64,000 nt of DNA from CAWCGU01 sp963838095 (GTDB taxonomy: Bacteria > Actinomycetota > Thermoleophilia > Solirubrobacterales > 70-9), in the NCBI GenBank assembly GCA_963838095.1, contig CAWIPO010000008.1, forward strand, positions 620,001 to 684,000. Reading direction: 5' to 3'. Shown one piece after another: positions 38,057 through 45,443 of the stretch (the first letter of the stretch is position 1; each line of letters starts with the position of its first letter). A model generated the notes under the pieces. It worked only from the letters and a program-made list of their open reading frames with translations, ran no database searches and was not told the DNA's origin. The position numbers and the translations under genes are program-made.

Positions 38057-39024
38057 GCGAACTGCCCGATCGACGGGGTTTCCTCGGCATCGGGCGCGCC
38101 GACCCTGCTCTCGATCGGCCGTGGATCCTCCGACCCGGTCAGGAGCTCGAACAGGACCGCCATCCGCACCACCAAGCCGCTGGCGACCTGCTCGGCGATC
38201 AGGGAGTTCGGTGCGTCGATCACCTCGGGCGCCAGCTCGACCCCGCGGTTCACGGGCCCGGGATGCATCAGCAGCTGGCGCGGCCCCAGCCGGCGGGCGT
38301 CGATCTGGTAGCCGCCGACGTACTCGCGCAGGGACGGCATGAAGCTCTCGCGCATGCGCTCGTTCTGCATTCGCAGGCTGTACACGACATCGGCCTCGCC
38401 GAGCTCGGCGATCGAATGTGTCACCTCGCATCCGAGCGACTCGAACTCGCGCGGGATCAGCGTCGGCGGGCCGCAGATCGTCACCCGCGCGCCCATCTTC
38501 CCGAACGCGAGCACGTTCGAGCGCGCGACGCGGCTGTGGAGGATGTCGCCGACGATCCAGATCCGCTTGCCCTCAAGCGATCCGAGCCGGCGCTGGAGCG
38601 TGAATACGTCCAGCAGCGCCTGGGTGGGGTGTTCGCGCTTGCCATCGCCTGCATTGATCACCGAGGCGTCGGTCCACTGGGTGATCAGCGTGGCGGCCCC
38701 GATCTGCGGCGAGCGGATCACGATCGCGGCCGGGTCGTAGGCCGAGAGCGTCAGCACCGTGTCCTTCAGCGACTCCCCTTTATCCACCGACGATCCGGCG
38801 GACTTGATCGAGATCAGGTCGGCCGACAGGCGCTTGGCGGCGAGCTCGAACGACGAGCTGGTCCTGGTGCTGGACTCGTAGAAGAGGTTGACGATCGTGC
38901 GCCCGCGCAGGGTCGGGACCTTCTTGATGTCGCGCCTCCCGACCTCGGCAAAGCTCTCGGCGCGCTCGCAAATGCGCTCGATGTCGGCGCGATCGAGATC
39001 GGCGGTGGCAAGCAGGTGCTTCAC
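38053..39024 (-). CDS. pyrB: Aspartate carbamoyltransferase catalytic subunit
   Basis: 323-aa enzyme joining carbamoyl phosphate and aspartate. Carbamoyl-phosphate site YESSTRTSSSFELAAKRL (STRT), later HPTQALLDVFTL, and the aspartate-binding region with MHPGPVNRGVE. No pyrI is present. ATG start overlaps the pyrR stop by 4 nt; its stop overlaps the repeated peptide. Confidence 0.97.
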   Translation of the reverse strand: MKHLLATADLDRADIERICERAESFAEVGRRDIKKVPTLRGRTIVNLFYESSTRTSSSFELAAKRLSADLISIKSAGSSVDKGESLKDTVLTLSAYDPAAIVIRSPQIGAATLITQWTDASVINAGDGKREHPTQALLDVFTLQRRLGSLEGKRIWIVGDILHSRVARSNVLAFGKMGARVTICGPPTLIPREFESLGCEVTHSIAELGEADVVYSLRMQNERMRESFMPSLREYVGGYQIDARRLGPRQLLMHPGPVNRGVELAPEVIDAPNSLIAEQVASGLVVRMAVLFELLTGSEDPRPIESRVGAPDAEETPSIGQFA

Positions 39025-39656
39025 GGCTTCTCCTCCTCGGTTGCAAGCTCCGTCACGACCCCGTTGCCTGAGGCCGAAGTGCCGGGGCCGATCGACACCT
39101 CGTCGACCTCGTCCACCTCCTCCAGGCGGACGAAGACGTGCTCGCTGCGAGAGGTCGGGAGGTTCTTGCCGACGAAATCGGGGCGAATCGGCAGCTCGCG
39201 ATGGCCGCGGTCGACCAACGCCGCGAACTGCACCCGCTCGGGACGCCCGTAGTCGAAGAGCGCCTCGATCGCCGCCCTCGCCGTGCGACCGGTGAACAGG
39301 ACGTCGTCCACGAGCACGATCGTGCGCCCACTGAGGTCGAAGTCCAGATGCGAAGCGTGGACGGTCGGCTGGTCGCCGGGCTCGTTGCCGACGTCGTCGC
39401 GGTAGAAGGAGATGTCGATGTCGCCGAGTGGGACCTCGGCACCGGTGAGCTCCCCGACGAGCGCATGCAGGCGGCGAGCGAGCACCGCGCCACGAGTGTG
39501 GATGCCGACCAGGGCGACACCGCGAGCATCGGGGCCGGCGGCGGGATTCTTCTCGGCGATCTCGTGCGCGATCCGGCGCAGGGTGCGACGCAGATCGTCG
39601 CGATCGAGTACGACCTTCTCAGGCTGCGCTCCGTCGGAGCGCTCCGAGTGCTTCAA
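39021..39656 (-). CDS. pyrR: Bifunctional pyr operon regulator / uracil phosphoribosyltransferase
   Basis: 211-aa PyrR, an RNA-binding regulator of pyrimidine synthesis that also has uracil phosphoribosyltransferase activity. The PRPP loop is VLVDDVLFTGRTARAAIEAL; IHTRGAVLARRL, TFYRDD-like DISFYRDDVG and the C-terminal LPIRPDFVGKNLPTS are typical. First gene of the pyr operon, TTG start. A PyrR-type RNA site overlaps its own ribosome-binding site, pointing to translational autocontrol as reported for mycobacteria. Confidence 0.95.
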   Translation of the reverse strand: MKHSERSDGAQPEKVVLDRDDLRRTLRRIAHEIAEKNPAAGPDARGVALVGIHTRGAVLARRLHALVGELTGAEVPLGDIDISFYRDDVGNEPGDQPTVHASHLDFDLSGRTIVLVDDVLFTGRTARAAIEALFDYGRPERVQFAALVDRGHRELPIRPDFVGKNLPTSRSEHVFVRLEEVDEVDEVSIGPGTSASGNGVVTELATEEEKP

Positions 39657-39664
39657 AACGTGCC

Positions 39665-39685
39665 CCTTCCTGGCCTCTCCGGACC
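39665..39685 (-). promoter_or_regulatory. PyrR-binding site overlapping the pyrR ribosome-binding site
   Basis: The minus strand reads GGTCCGGAGAGGCCAGGAAG, matching the PyrR-box core UCC.GAGAGGCU..CAAGG known from pyr leaders. The AGGAAGGGG part is also the Shine-Dalgarno for the TTG start 9 nt further on, so PyrR-UMP binding would block translation. No terminator follows, which argues against the Bacillus-type attenuation. Confidence 0.75.
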
Positions 39686-39784
39686 GGGTTAAAGGAACCG
39701 ACGGGGTCAGCCTACCACCCGAGCTCGACGCTGCCCGAACGTTTCGTTACGCGTTCCGGCAACGAGGGTGAAAAGCTTGCACTG

Positions 39785-40651
39785 GTGCCGACCACGAGCG
39801 AGGTGATCGCACAGCACGAGGCCGCCGGACGCTACTTCGAGGCGGGCGGGCTGCGGAGCTTCGTCCGCGACGAGGGCGAAGGCGATGCGGTGGTGTTGGT
39901 GCACGGCGTTCCATCGAGCTGCTTCCTGTACCGGAAGATGCTTGCGCCGCTTGCGGCGGAAGGGCTGCGGGCCGTCGCGTTCGACTTTCCCGGCCTCGGA
40001 TTGGCGGATCGTCCCGAGGGTTTCGACTACACCTGGTCGGGCCTCGCGGCGTGGATGGGAGAGGCGATCGACGCGCTCGGAATCGAGCGCTGCCATCTGG
40101 TGGTGCACGACATCGGCGGGCCGATCGGGTGTGAGTGGGCGGTGCGCAATCCCGAGCGGGTGCAGTCGCTGACGGCGCTGAACACCCTGCTCAACCTCGC
40201 AAGCTTCCATCGCCCGTGGTCGATGCACCCGTTCTCAGTCCGCGGCGCGGGTGAGATCTGGCTGCGTTCGCTGAACCGGTACGCGATGCGGCAGCTGCTC
40301 TACCTGCAGACGGTGGAGGACCGCGCCGCCCTGCCCAAGGAGCAGGCTTACGCCTACTACGAGTTGCTGAAGCGCGACGACGGCGGCCGCGCGTTCCTGA
40401 AGATCATGCGCGGCTTCGAGCTCACCGAGGAGAAGGAGCGCTTCCTGCGGGAAGGTCTGGCGACCCGGTCGTACCCGGCTCAGGTCGTGTGGGGCGAGCG
40501 CGACCCGGCGCTGAAGAAGGAGCACCGCTTGGTCGTCCAGGAGATGCTCGGGGTCGACGACCCGATCCTGCTGCCGGCGAAGCACTTCCTCCAGGAGGAC
40601 CAGGCGCCTGCGGTGGCGGGTGCCGTAGCTGCGCTCAGCCGGTTGAGTTGA
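39785..40651 (+). CDS. Alpha/beta hydrolase with Asp nucleophile (haloalkane dehalogenase-like)
   Basis: 288 aa. The oxyanion-hole motif is HGVPSSCF and the nucleophile elbow is VVHDIGGPIG, with Asp where lipases have Ser, as in haloalkane dehalogenases and epoxide hydrolases. The acid is probably Asp in WGERDPAL and the base His in AKHFLQED. The cap domain (about residues 140-220) is divergent, so dehalogenase, epoxide hydrolase or fluoroacetate-type activity cannot be separated. GTG start, divergent from pyrR; the 3' end overlaps the convergent rnz by 17 nt. Confidence 0.82.
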   Translation: MPTTSEVIAQHEAAGRYFEAGGLRSFVRDEGEGDAVVLVHGVPSSCFLYRKMLAPLAAEGLRAVAFDFPGLGLADRPEGFDYTWSGLAAWMGEAIDALGIERCHLVVHDIGGPIGCEWAVRNPERVQSLTALNTLLNLASFHRPWSMHPFSVRGAGEIWLRSLNRYAMRQLLYLQTVEDRAALPKEQAYAYYELLKRDDGGRAFLKIMRGFELTEEKERFLREGLATRSYPAQVVWGERDPALKKEHRLVVQEMLGVDDPILLPAKHFLQEDQAPAVAGAVAALSRLS

Positions 40652-41618
40652 CCTCTTCCGGTGCCTCGTCCTTAGAAGCCCTCGCACCGTCCCGCACCAG
40701 CCGCGGCTCCCCTCGCTCCGGAAAAGGGATCTCCACCACGTCGAAGTCCCGCGGCGCCTCGGCCGCGGGAAACTCTTCGCGCGCCTCTTCCAGCACAGCG
40801 CCGACGTTGTAGCGCGAGGAGACGTGGACGAGAGCGAGGAATCGCACCTCCGCTTCGCTCGCCAGCTTCGCCGCGTCGCGCGCGGTTGAGTGCCCTGTCT
40901 CGGCGGCTCGCTCGGCCTCCTCGTCGGCAAAGCTCCCGTCGTGGATCAGCAGCTCGGCCTGGTGAGCCGCGACCTTCGTCATCTCACACGGACGGGTGTC
41001 GCCGGTCACCACGATCTTCCGACTCGGTCGTGACCCGCCCATCACCTGCTCGGGCTGCACCGCGCCGGCGCTTCCCTCGACCGCTTCACCTCGCTGCAGG
41101 GAACTGAAGTCCGGCCCGGGCGCCACCCCGAGCTTCTCGGCGGCCTCGGGGTCGAAGCGCCCCGGTCGCTCTTGCTCCACCAGGGCGTAGCCGCACGCTC
41201 GCCCGCGGTGATCGACCGCGAACGGGCGCACCTCAGCGTGCTCGAGCTCGACTGCGTCACCCGACTCCAGCTCGGTCAGCTCGAGTGGATAGCCGACTCG
41301 CCCGATCAGACTCTCGAGCGTCCCGATCAGCTCGCGAAGCCCAGGCGGGCCGACGATCTGGAGCGGACGCTGGCGATCGTTCAGCCCGTAGGTCTTCAGC
41401 AGCCCGGGAAGCCCGAGCCAGTGATCGGCGTGGTAGTGCGTGAGGAAGATGCGGTCGAGCTGAACGAGCCCGGTCGAGCGCTGCATCTGCCGCTGCGTCC
41501 CCTCGCCGCAATCAAACAGCAGCCGCTCGCCGCCACGGCGAACGAGCGCGGCCGCCGTCGAGCGCCGCGCCGTGGGCACGGAGCCGCCGGTACCGAGGAA
41601 GACAACGTCCAGATCCAT
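40635..41618 (-). CDS. rnz: Ribonuclease Z
   Basis: 327-aa tRNA 3'-processing endonuclease of the metallo-beta-lactamase fold. VFLGTGGSVPTARR, CGEGTQRQMQRSTG, zinc motif LTHYHADHWLGLPGLL, the exosite arm region around residues 95-180, VVTGDTRPC and AxxxxLALVHVSSRY are present. C-terminal residues are less conserved. It lies upstream of and divergent to tRNA-Arg. tRNA lacks an encoded CCA here, consistent with RNase Z processing. Confidence 0.92.
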   Translation of the reverse strand: MDLDVVFLGTGGSVPTARRSTAAALVRRGGERLLFDCGEGTQRQMQRSTGLVQLDRIFLTHYHADHWLGLPGLLKTYGLNDRQRPLQIVGPPGLRELIGTLESLIGRVGYPLELTELESGDAVELEHAEVRPFAVDHRGRACGYALVEQERPGRFDPEAAEKLGVAPGPDFSSLQRGEAVEGSAGAVQPEQVMGGSRPSRKIVVTGDTRPCEMTKVAAHQAELLIHDGSFADEEAERAAETGHSTARDAAKLASEAEVRFLALVHVSSRYNVGAVLEEAREEFPAAEAPRDFDVVEIPFPERGEPRLVRDGARASKDEAPEEVNSTG

Positions 41619-41661
41619 GCGGCAACGGTAGCCGCGCGCCTTGTGGCCGGTTGGATAGCCG

Positions 41662-41691
41662 CTGTCAACCGGGGATCACGACGCCTAGACT
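41662..41691 (+). promoter_or_regulatory. tRNA-Arg promoter
   Basis: CTGTCA (41662-41667) and TAGACT (41686-41691) with an 18-nt spacer, 9 nt before the mature tRNA 5' end. Confidence 0.5.
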
Positions 41692-41700
41692 GGAGCATCC

Positions 41701-41773
41701 GCGCCCGTAGCTCAGTGGATAGAGCGCCCGCCTCCGGAGCGGGAGGCCGCAGGTTCAAATCCTGCCGGGCGCG
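41701..41773 (+). tRNA. tRNA-Arg (anticodon CCG)
   Basis: Complete cloverleaf: 7-bp acceptor GCGCCCG/CGGGCGC, D arm GCTC..GAGC, anticodon stem CCCGC/GCGGG with loop CTCCGGA (anticodon CCG, reads CGG), T arm GCAGG-TTCAAAT-CCTGC, discriminator G. CCA is not encoded. CGG is a very common Arg codon in this GC-rich DNA. Confidence 0.95.
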
Positions 41774-41776
41774 CTC

Positions 41777-42181
41777 TCAGTCGAAGCAATCCCTGACGTT
41801 GCTGTAATCGTCGTCGCCGGGGCCGAGGTCGAAGTCGTTCGGGTTCAGGTCTTCGCCGACGTTCGACGCCTGTCGCGTGGGGCCGTCGGCGGCGATGATC
41901 GTCCCGCCCTGGCCGTCGTAGGCGCGCTCGCCGAAGATCCAGATCAGCTGGTCTCCGTCGGGACCGGTGCCGGCGACGTAGTGGACGTCTCCCTGCAGGT
42001 CCGGCGGCGCCTTGTTGGAGAAGGTCTCGGCCTCAACCGCAACCGGGTCGGCGAGCTGCACGTCGAGCTGATCGAGCGCCGTTTTCGGCGCCTCCAAGCA
42101 TCCGGACACCCCCTCGGTCTCGCAGCCGTAGGCGAGGACGGCGGCGCCGCCTACAGCGGCGAGGACGGCGACCCGCCTCAT
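41777..42181 (-). CDS. Small lipoprotein of unknown function
   Basis: 134 aa. MRRVAVLAAVGGAAVLAYGC is a lipoprotein signal with lipobox LAYGC. The mature part has APPDLQGDVHYVAGTGPDGDQLIWIFGERAYDGQGGTIIAADGPTRQASNVG and an acidic C-terminus with a final Cys. I do not recognise the family. Start 42181 overlaps the SnoaL-like stop as ATGA, placing it at the end of the SAM-riboswitch operon. It ends 3 nt from the convergent tRNA gene. Confidence 0.7.
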   Translation of the reverse strand: MRRVAVLAAVGGAAVLAYGCETEGVSGCLEAPKTALDQLDVQLADPVAVEAETFSNKAPPDLQGDVHYVAGTGPDGDQLIWIFGERAYDGQGGTIIAADGPTRQASNVGEDLNPNDFDLGPGDDDYSNVRDCFD

Positions 42182-42555
42182 TCCTGTTCGGGGGGCGCGA
42201 ACGGCCACTCCTCGAACTCTATGCACAACCTGGCGTCGTCGAAGCGGACGATCCAGATGTCCAGCCAGCGCTGCGGCGGGTCGCGCTCGTAGCGCACGTC
42301 GACCCGGGCAATCCCGGTGTTCGCCTCAACGGCCAGCACCTCACTACTCATCGTGAACGGCTCGTCCGGCCCCTCGCGCTCACCGTCCCAAAGCTCGCCG
42401 ATCGCCTCGATCCCGACCACCGGTTGCTCGAACGGGCCCATCGAGTAGCTGGCGCCGGGGGCGAACAGCGTTTCGAGCATCTCGATCCCCGGCGTGCGCC
42501 ACGCACGCTCGTAGCGAGCGATCCAGTCCGAGAAGCTGTCGCGGTCGAGGCTCAG
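42178..42555 (-). CDS. SnoaL-like (NTF2-fold) protein, probably starting at CTG
   Basis: About 125 aa. The conserved NTF2-like start FSDWIARYERAWRTPGIEMLETLFAPGASYSMGPFEQPVVG lies upstream of the first ATG (42480), and no ATG, GTG or TTG is available between that ATG and an in-frame stop upstream. A CTG at 42555 forms a CTGA overlap with the MoaD-like stop, just like the ATGA overlaps elsewhere, and is the likely start. The C-terminal half (RVDVRYERDPPQRWLDIWIVRFDD) is typical. Function unknown; operon with thrC. Confidence 0.65.
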   Translation of the reverse strand: MSLDRDSFSDWIARYERAWRTPGIEMLETLFAPGASYSMGPFEQPVVGIEAIGELWDGEREGPDEPFTMSSEVLAVEANTGIARVDVRYERDPPQRWLDIWIVRFDDARLCIEFEEWPFAPPEQE

Positions 42556-42827
42556 CGGCCGCCGGCGACGGCCGGCAGGATCGTCACTTCGTCACCATCG
42601 GAGACGGCGGTCTCAAGCCCGTCGCGAAAGCGGATGTCCTCGCCGGCGACGTAGACGTTGACGAACCGGCGCAGATCGCCGTTCTCGGTGATCCGATCCT
42701 TGAGCGCGTCGTGTTGCTCGAAGAGCGCGTCGAGAGCTTCGCCGACGGTCGAGCCCGTGACCTCGATCGCCGATTCGCCGCCCGTCGCCGCCTTCAGCTG
42801 GGAGGGGATCTTCACCGTTACCGCCAT
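42552..42827 (-). CDS. MoaD/ThiS/CysO-family sulfur carrier protein
   Basis: 91-aa beta-grasp protein: VTVKIPSQLKAATGGESAIEVTGSTVGEALDALFEQHDALKDRI, FVNVYVAGEDIRFRDGLETAVSDGDEVTILPAVAGGR. The diglycine that would be thiocarboxylated is followed by one extra Arg, so a protease may have to trim it, as known for some sulfur carriers. It is 12 nt downstream of thrC under a SAM riboswitch, pointing to cysteine/homocysteine-type sulfur transfer rather than molybdopterin. No E1-type activating enzyme is nearby. Confidence 0.88.
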   Translation of the reverse strand: MAVTVKIPSQLKAATGGESAIEVTGSTVGEALDALFEQHDALKDRITENGDLRRFVNVYVAGEDIRFRDGLETAVSDGDEVTILPAVAGGR

Positions 42828-42839
42828 CGGCGCAGAACC

Positions 42840-44102
42840 CTAGAGGACCGATCCGGCGGCCGCCGGCGTGCGCACGTTCTCGATCGCCTCGAAGCTCTCG
42901 AGGTCGGGATCGATCTCCTCCATCTGAAACGAGTCTCGAGTTGCGTCGAGCGTCTTCAGGCCGTCGCCGGTGATGTAGACGACGACGCGCTCGCCGGAAT
43001 CGATCTCGCCCCGCTCGGCGAGCTTGGTCAGCGTCGCCACCGTCACCCCGCCCGCCGTCTCGGTGAAGATCCCGGTGGTCTCGGCCAGGAGCCGGATCCC
43101 GTCGCGAATCTCGTCGTCGGTGACCGCCTCGACGCTTCCGCCGGTCGATCGCGCAAGGTCGAGCGCGTACGGGCCGTCGGCCGGGTTGCCGATCGCGAGG
43201 CTCTTGGCGATCGTGTCGGGATGCTGCGGGCGGCAGCTGTCGAGACCCGCCTCGAACGCTTCAGCGACCGGATTGCAGCCCGTCGCCTGGGCGCCGTTGA
43301 AGGTGGGCAGCGCACCCTCGATCAAGCCGAGGTCGAGCCACTCGGTGAACCCGCGCCCGAGCTTCGTGAACAGCGAGCCCGACGCAATCGGGCAGACGAC
43401 GCGGTCGGGAAGCGTCCACCCGAGCTGCTCGGCGGTCTCGTAGGCGAGCGTCTTCGAGCCCTCCGCGTAGTAGGGACGCAGATTCACGTTCACGAACGCC
43501 CACGGCCGCTCCTCGCAGAGCTGGGTGCAAAACCGGTTGACGTCGTCGTAGCTGCCGCGGATCCCGACAAGGCGGGTCCCGTAGACGCCGGTTGCGAGCA
43601 GCTTCTGCTCCTCGAGGTCGGCGGGAACGAAGACGTAGGAGGCGATGCCGGCAGCCGCGGCGTGCGCGGCGACCGCGTTCGCGAGATTGCCGGTCGAGGC
43701 ACAGGCCACGGTCTCGAAGCCGAGCTCCCGGGCCTTGGCAAGGGCGACCGCCACCACCCTGTCCTTGAACGAGTGCGTCGGGTTGGCGGCGTCGTTCTTG
43801 ACGAACACCTCCCCCAGCCCAAGCCGCTCGGCAAGTCGCGGAGCGCGAACCAGCGGCGTCAAACCCGGTTCGAGCGTCCCCTGCTTGGCCTCTCGAACTC
43901 CCGGCTCGTCGAACGGAAGGAAATCGGCGTAGCGCCAGATCCCCTGCGATCCCGCCTGGATCTTGCGACGCGTCGTGCCCGCGTCGAGCGCCGAGAAGTC
44001 GTAGGCCACCTCGAGCGGTCCGAAGCACTCCTCGCACACATAGCGCGCGTCGAGGGGGTACTCGCTTCCGCATTCCTTACACCTGAGGCCTTGCAGTGCC
44101 AT
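42840..44102 (-). CDS. thrC: Threonine synthase-like PLP enzyme under SAM riboswitch control
   Basis: 420 aa, fold-type II PLP enzyme. An N-terminal zinc ribbon (LRCKECGSEYPLDARYVCEECFGPLEV) precedes the catalytic domain with the PLP lysine in NPTHSFKDRVVAVA, a phosphate-binding CASTGNLANAVAAHAA, and SGSLFTK. Threonine synthase converts O-phosphohomoserine to threonine. The SAM-I riboswitch and the downstream sulfur carrier raise the option that it acts on activated homoserine with sulfur instead. ATG 44102 has an AAGGAG ribosome-binding site. Confidence 0.85.
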   Translation of the reverse strand: MALQGLRCKECGSEYPLDARYVCEECFGPLEVAYDFSALDAGTTRRKIQAGSQGIWRYADFLPFDEPGVREAKQGTLEPGLTPLVRAPRLAERLGLGEVFVKNDAANPTHSFKDRVVAVALAKARELGFETVACASTGNLANAVAAHAAAAGIASYVFVPADLEEQKLLATGVYGTRLVGIRGSYDDVNRFCTQLCEERPWAFVNVNLRPYYAEGSKTLAYETAEQLGWTLPDRVVCPIASGSLFTKLGRGFTEWLDLGLIEGALPTFNGAQATGCNPVAEAFEAGLDSCRPQHPDTIAKSLAIGNPADGPYALDLARSTGGSVEAVTDDEIRDGIRLLAETTGIFTETAGGVTVATLTKLAERGEIDSGERVVVYITGDGLKTLDATRDSFQMEEIDPDLESFEAIENVRTPAAAGSVL

Positions 44103-44148
44103 TTCGTCTGTTTTCTCCTTGTCCCGTTGTATTTCGCTTAACGAAATA

Positions 44149-44174
44149 GACCTCTGCCGGTGTGAGCAGAGGTC
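44149..44174 (-). terminator. Riboswitch expression-platform terminator
   Basis: 9-bp perfect stem GACCTCTGC/GCAGAGGTC with an 8-nt loop, 15 nt downstream of the SAM aptamer; the following RNA is UAUUUCGUU. A second 7-bp hairpin (TATTTCG/CGAAATA, 44130-44148) follows directly. When SAM is bound, this stem should form and stop transcription before thrC. Confidence 0.75.
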
Positions 44175-44189
44175 TTTGGGACTTCCACT

Positions 44190-44299
44190 CACATCTTCCA
44201 GGCTTTCCACCTGCTGGAATTGGCACCTTCCCCTCCGCTTTCGCTTTGGGGGGGTTGCCGGGGTTTCAACGGGCCAGTCCCTCCACCCCTCTAGATGTG
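44190..44299 (-). promoter_or_regulatory. SAM-I (S-box) riboswitch aptamer
   Basis: The minus strand carries the S-box consensus in order: P1 5' strand CACATCT (44293-44299), GGTGGAGGGACTGGCCC, TTGAAACCCCGGCAACC, a variable P3 hairpin (CCCCC..AAAGCGAAAGCGGAGGGG), GGTGCCAATTCCAGCAG, GGAAAGCCTGG, and P1 3' strand AGATGTG (44190-44196), the two P1 strands pairing over 7 bp. It should switch off thrC-moaD-like expression when S-adenosylmethionine is plentiful. Confidence 0.95.
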
Positions 44300-44318
44300 G
44301 CGGTCTATGTGGCGCGGG

Positions 44319-44347
44319 ACTATAGCAACGGCATCCCGCGATCTCAA
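44319..44347 (-). promoter_or_regulatory. Promoter of the SAM-riboswitch/thrC operon
   Basis: TTGAGA (44342-44347) and TATAGT (44319-44324) with an optimal 17-nt spacer; transcription would start about 10-15 nt before the riboswitch P1 stem. Confidence 0.75.
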
Positions 44348-44437
44348 GCGCAGATGCGCGCGTCTTTGCATTCACAAATCGTGGCTTCGCGTAACCTAGG
44401 ACAGGCGTGAGGAGAATGAGCGACGAGGCGACAAGCG

Positions 44438-45439
44438 ATGCCGAGCCTTCCCCGGCCCAGACTCAGAAGGTCGGCGCGAGCCGGCAGCCTCGTCACGCCC
44501 GCTTCTGAGCAGCGGACGCCGAACGTAGAGACGATCCAGGGCGAGGGCCTGCGCTGGGTGCGAATCGAGCGCCCGACGTCGCTCGAGACCGGGTGGCTGG
44601 AGGAGAACTTCGACTTCCACCCGCTCGACTTCGAGGACGTGCTCTCGCGCAACCAGCGGCCGAAGATCGACGAGTACGACGCCTATCTGTTCATCGTCCT
44701 GCACTTCCCGGTCTTCGACCGCACCGTCGGACGCCTGAACGCGGGCGAGCTGGACATCTTCGTCGGCCCCGACTACCTGGTCACGATCGCGAACCAACCG
44801 CTGCAGCCGATCGAGTACCTGTTCGAGCGCTGCCGCTCGAAGGAGGAGTTGCGCGAGCAGCTCTTCTCCAGGGGCTCGGGCTATCTGCTCTACCGGATCG
44901 TCGACGACGGCTTCGACTACTGCTTCCCGATGCTGCGCAAGATCGGGAACAAGCTCGACGCGCTCGAGGAGGAAATCTTCTCCGGTCGCTCCGAGGAGAT
45001 CGTCCGCGACATCTCCAACGCGAAGCAGGAAATCATCAACTTCCGCAAGGTGATCCGCCCCCAGCGGACCGTGCTCCAGGACCTCGAGAAAACGAAGCAG
45101 AAGTTCCTCGCCGAGGACATTGACCTCGAGATCTACTTCGACGACATCGTCGACGCCCACGAGCGGATCTGGGACATGCTCGAGAACTACAAGGAGGTGG
45201 TCGAGGCGCTCGAGGAGTCCAACGAATCGGTGATCTCGCATCGCGTCAACGAGATCCTGCGTGTGCTCACGGCGATCAGCGTCATCGTCCTGCCCCTGAC
45301 CTTCATCGCCAGCCTATGGGGGATGAACGTCGGCGTCCCCGGTGAGGGCGATTCCGAGGACTTCTTCGTCATCGTCGGGGCGTGCTTCCTGATCCTGGTG
45401 ACGATGGTCGCCTACTTCCGCCGCCGCGGTTGGCTCTGA
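44438..45439 (+). CDS. corA: CorA-family magnesium/cobalt transporter
   Basis: 333-aa channel of the CorA superfamily: cytoplasmic alpha/beta domain, long helix (about residues 150-270), and two C-terminal transmembrane segments (ILRVLTAISVIVLPLTFIASLWGMNV and FFVIVGACFLILVTMVAYF). The YGMN-type selectivity loop is present as WGMNVGVPG. ATG 44438 gives a basic N-terminus; a different-frame ATG at 44416 opens a short acidic frame, so the true N-terminus is not certain. Convergent with the RTX gene (4-nt gap). Confidence 0.92.
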   Translation: MPSLPRPRLRRSARAGSLVTPASEQRTPNVETIQGEGLRWVRIERPTSLETGWLEENFDFHPLDFEDVLSRNQRPKIDEYDAYLFIVLHFPVFDRTVGRLNAGELDIFVGPDYLVTIANQPLQPIEYLFERCRSKEELREQLFSRGSGYLLYRIVDDGFDYCFPMLRKIGNKLDALEEEIFSGRSEEIVRDISNAKQEIINFRKVIRPQRTVLQDLEKTKQKFLAEDIDLEIYFDDIVDAHERIWDMLENYKEVVEALEESNESVISHRVNEILRVLTAISVIVLPLTFIASLWGMNVGVPGEGDSEDFFVIVGACFLILVTMVAYFRRRGWL

Positions 45440-45443
45440 ACGA

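Noticed and set aside
39720..39765. Palindrome-like GAACG...CGTTC between pyrR and the hydrolase gene
   Set aside because: Only 5-bp arms; too weak to call an operator.
44416..44508. Short acidic frame overlapping the start of corA (30 codons)
   Set aside because: Could be an alternative corA N-terminus after a frameshift or a uORF, but the ribosome-binding site spacing is poor and nothing supports translation.
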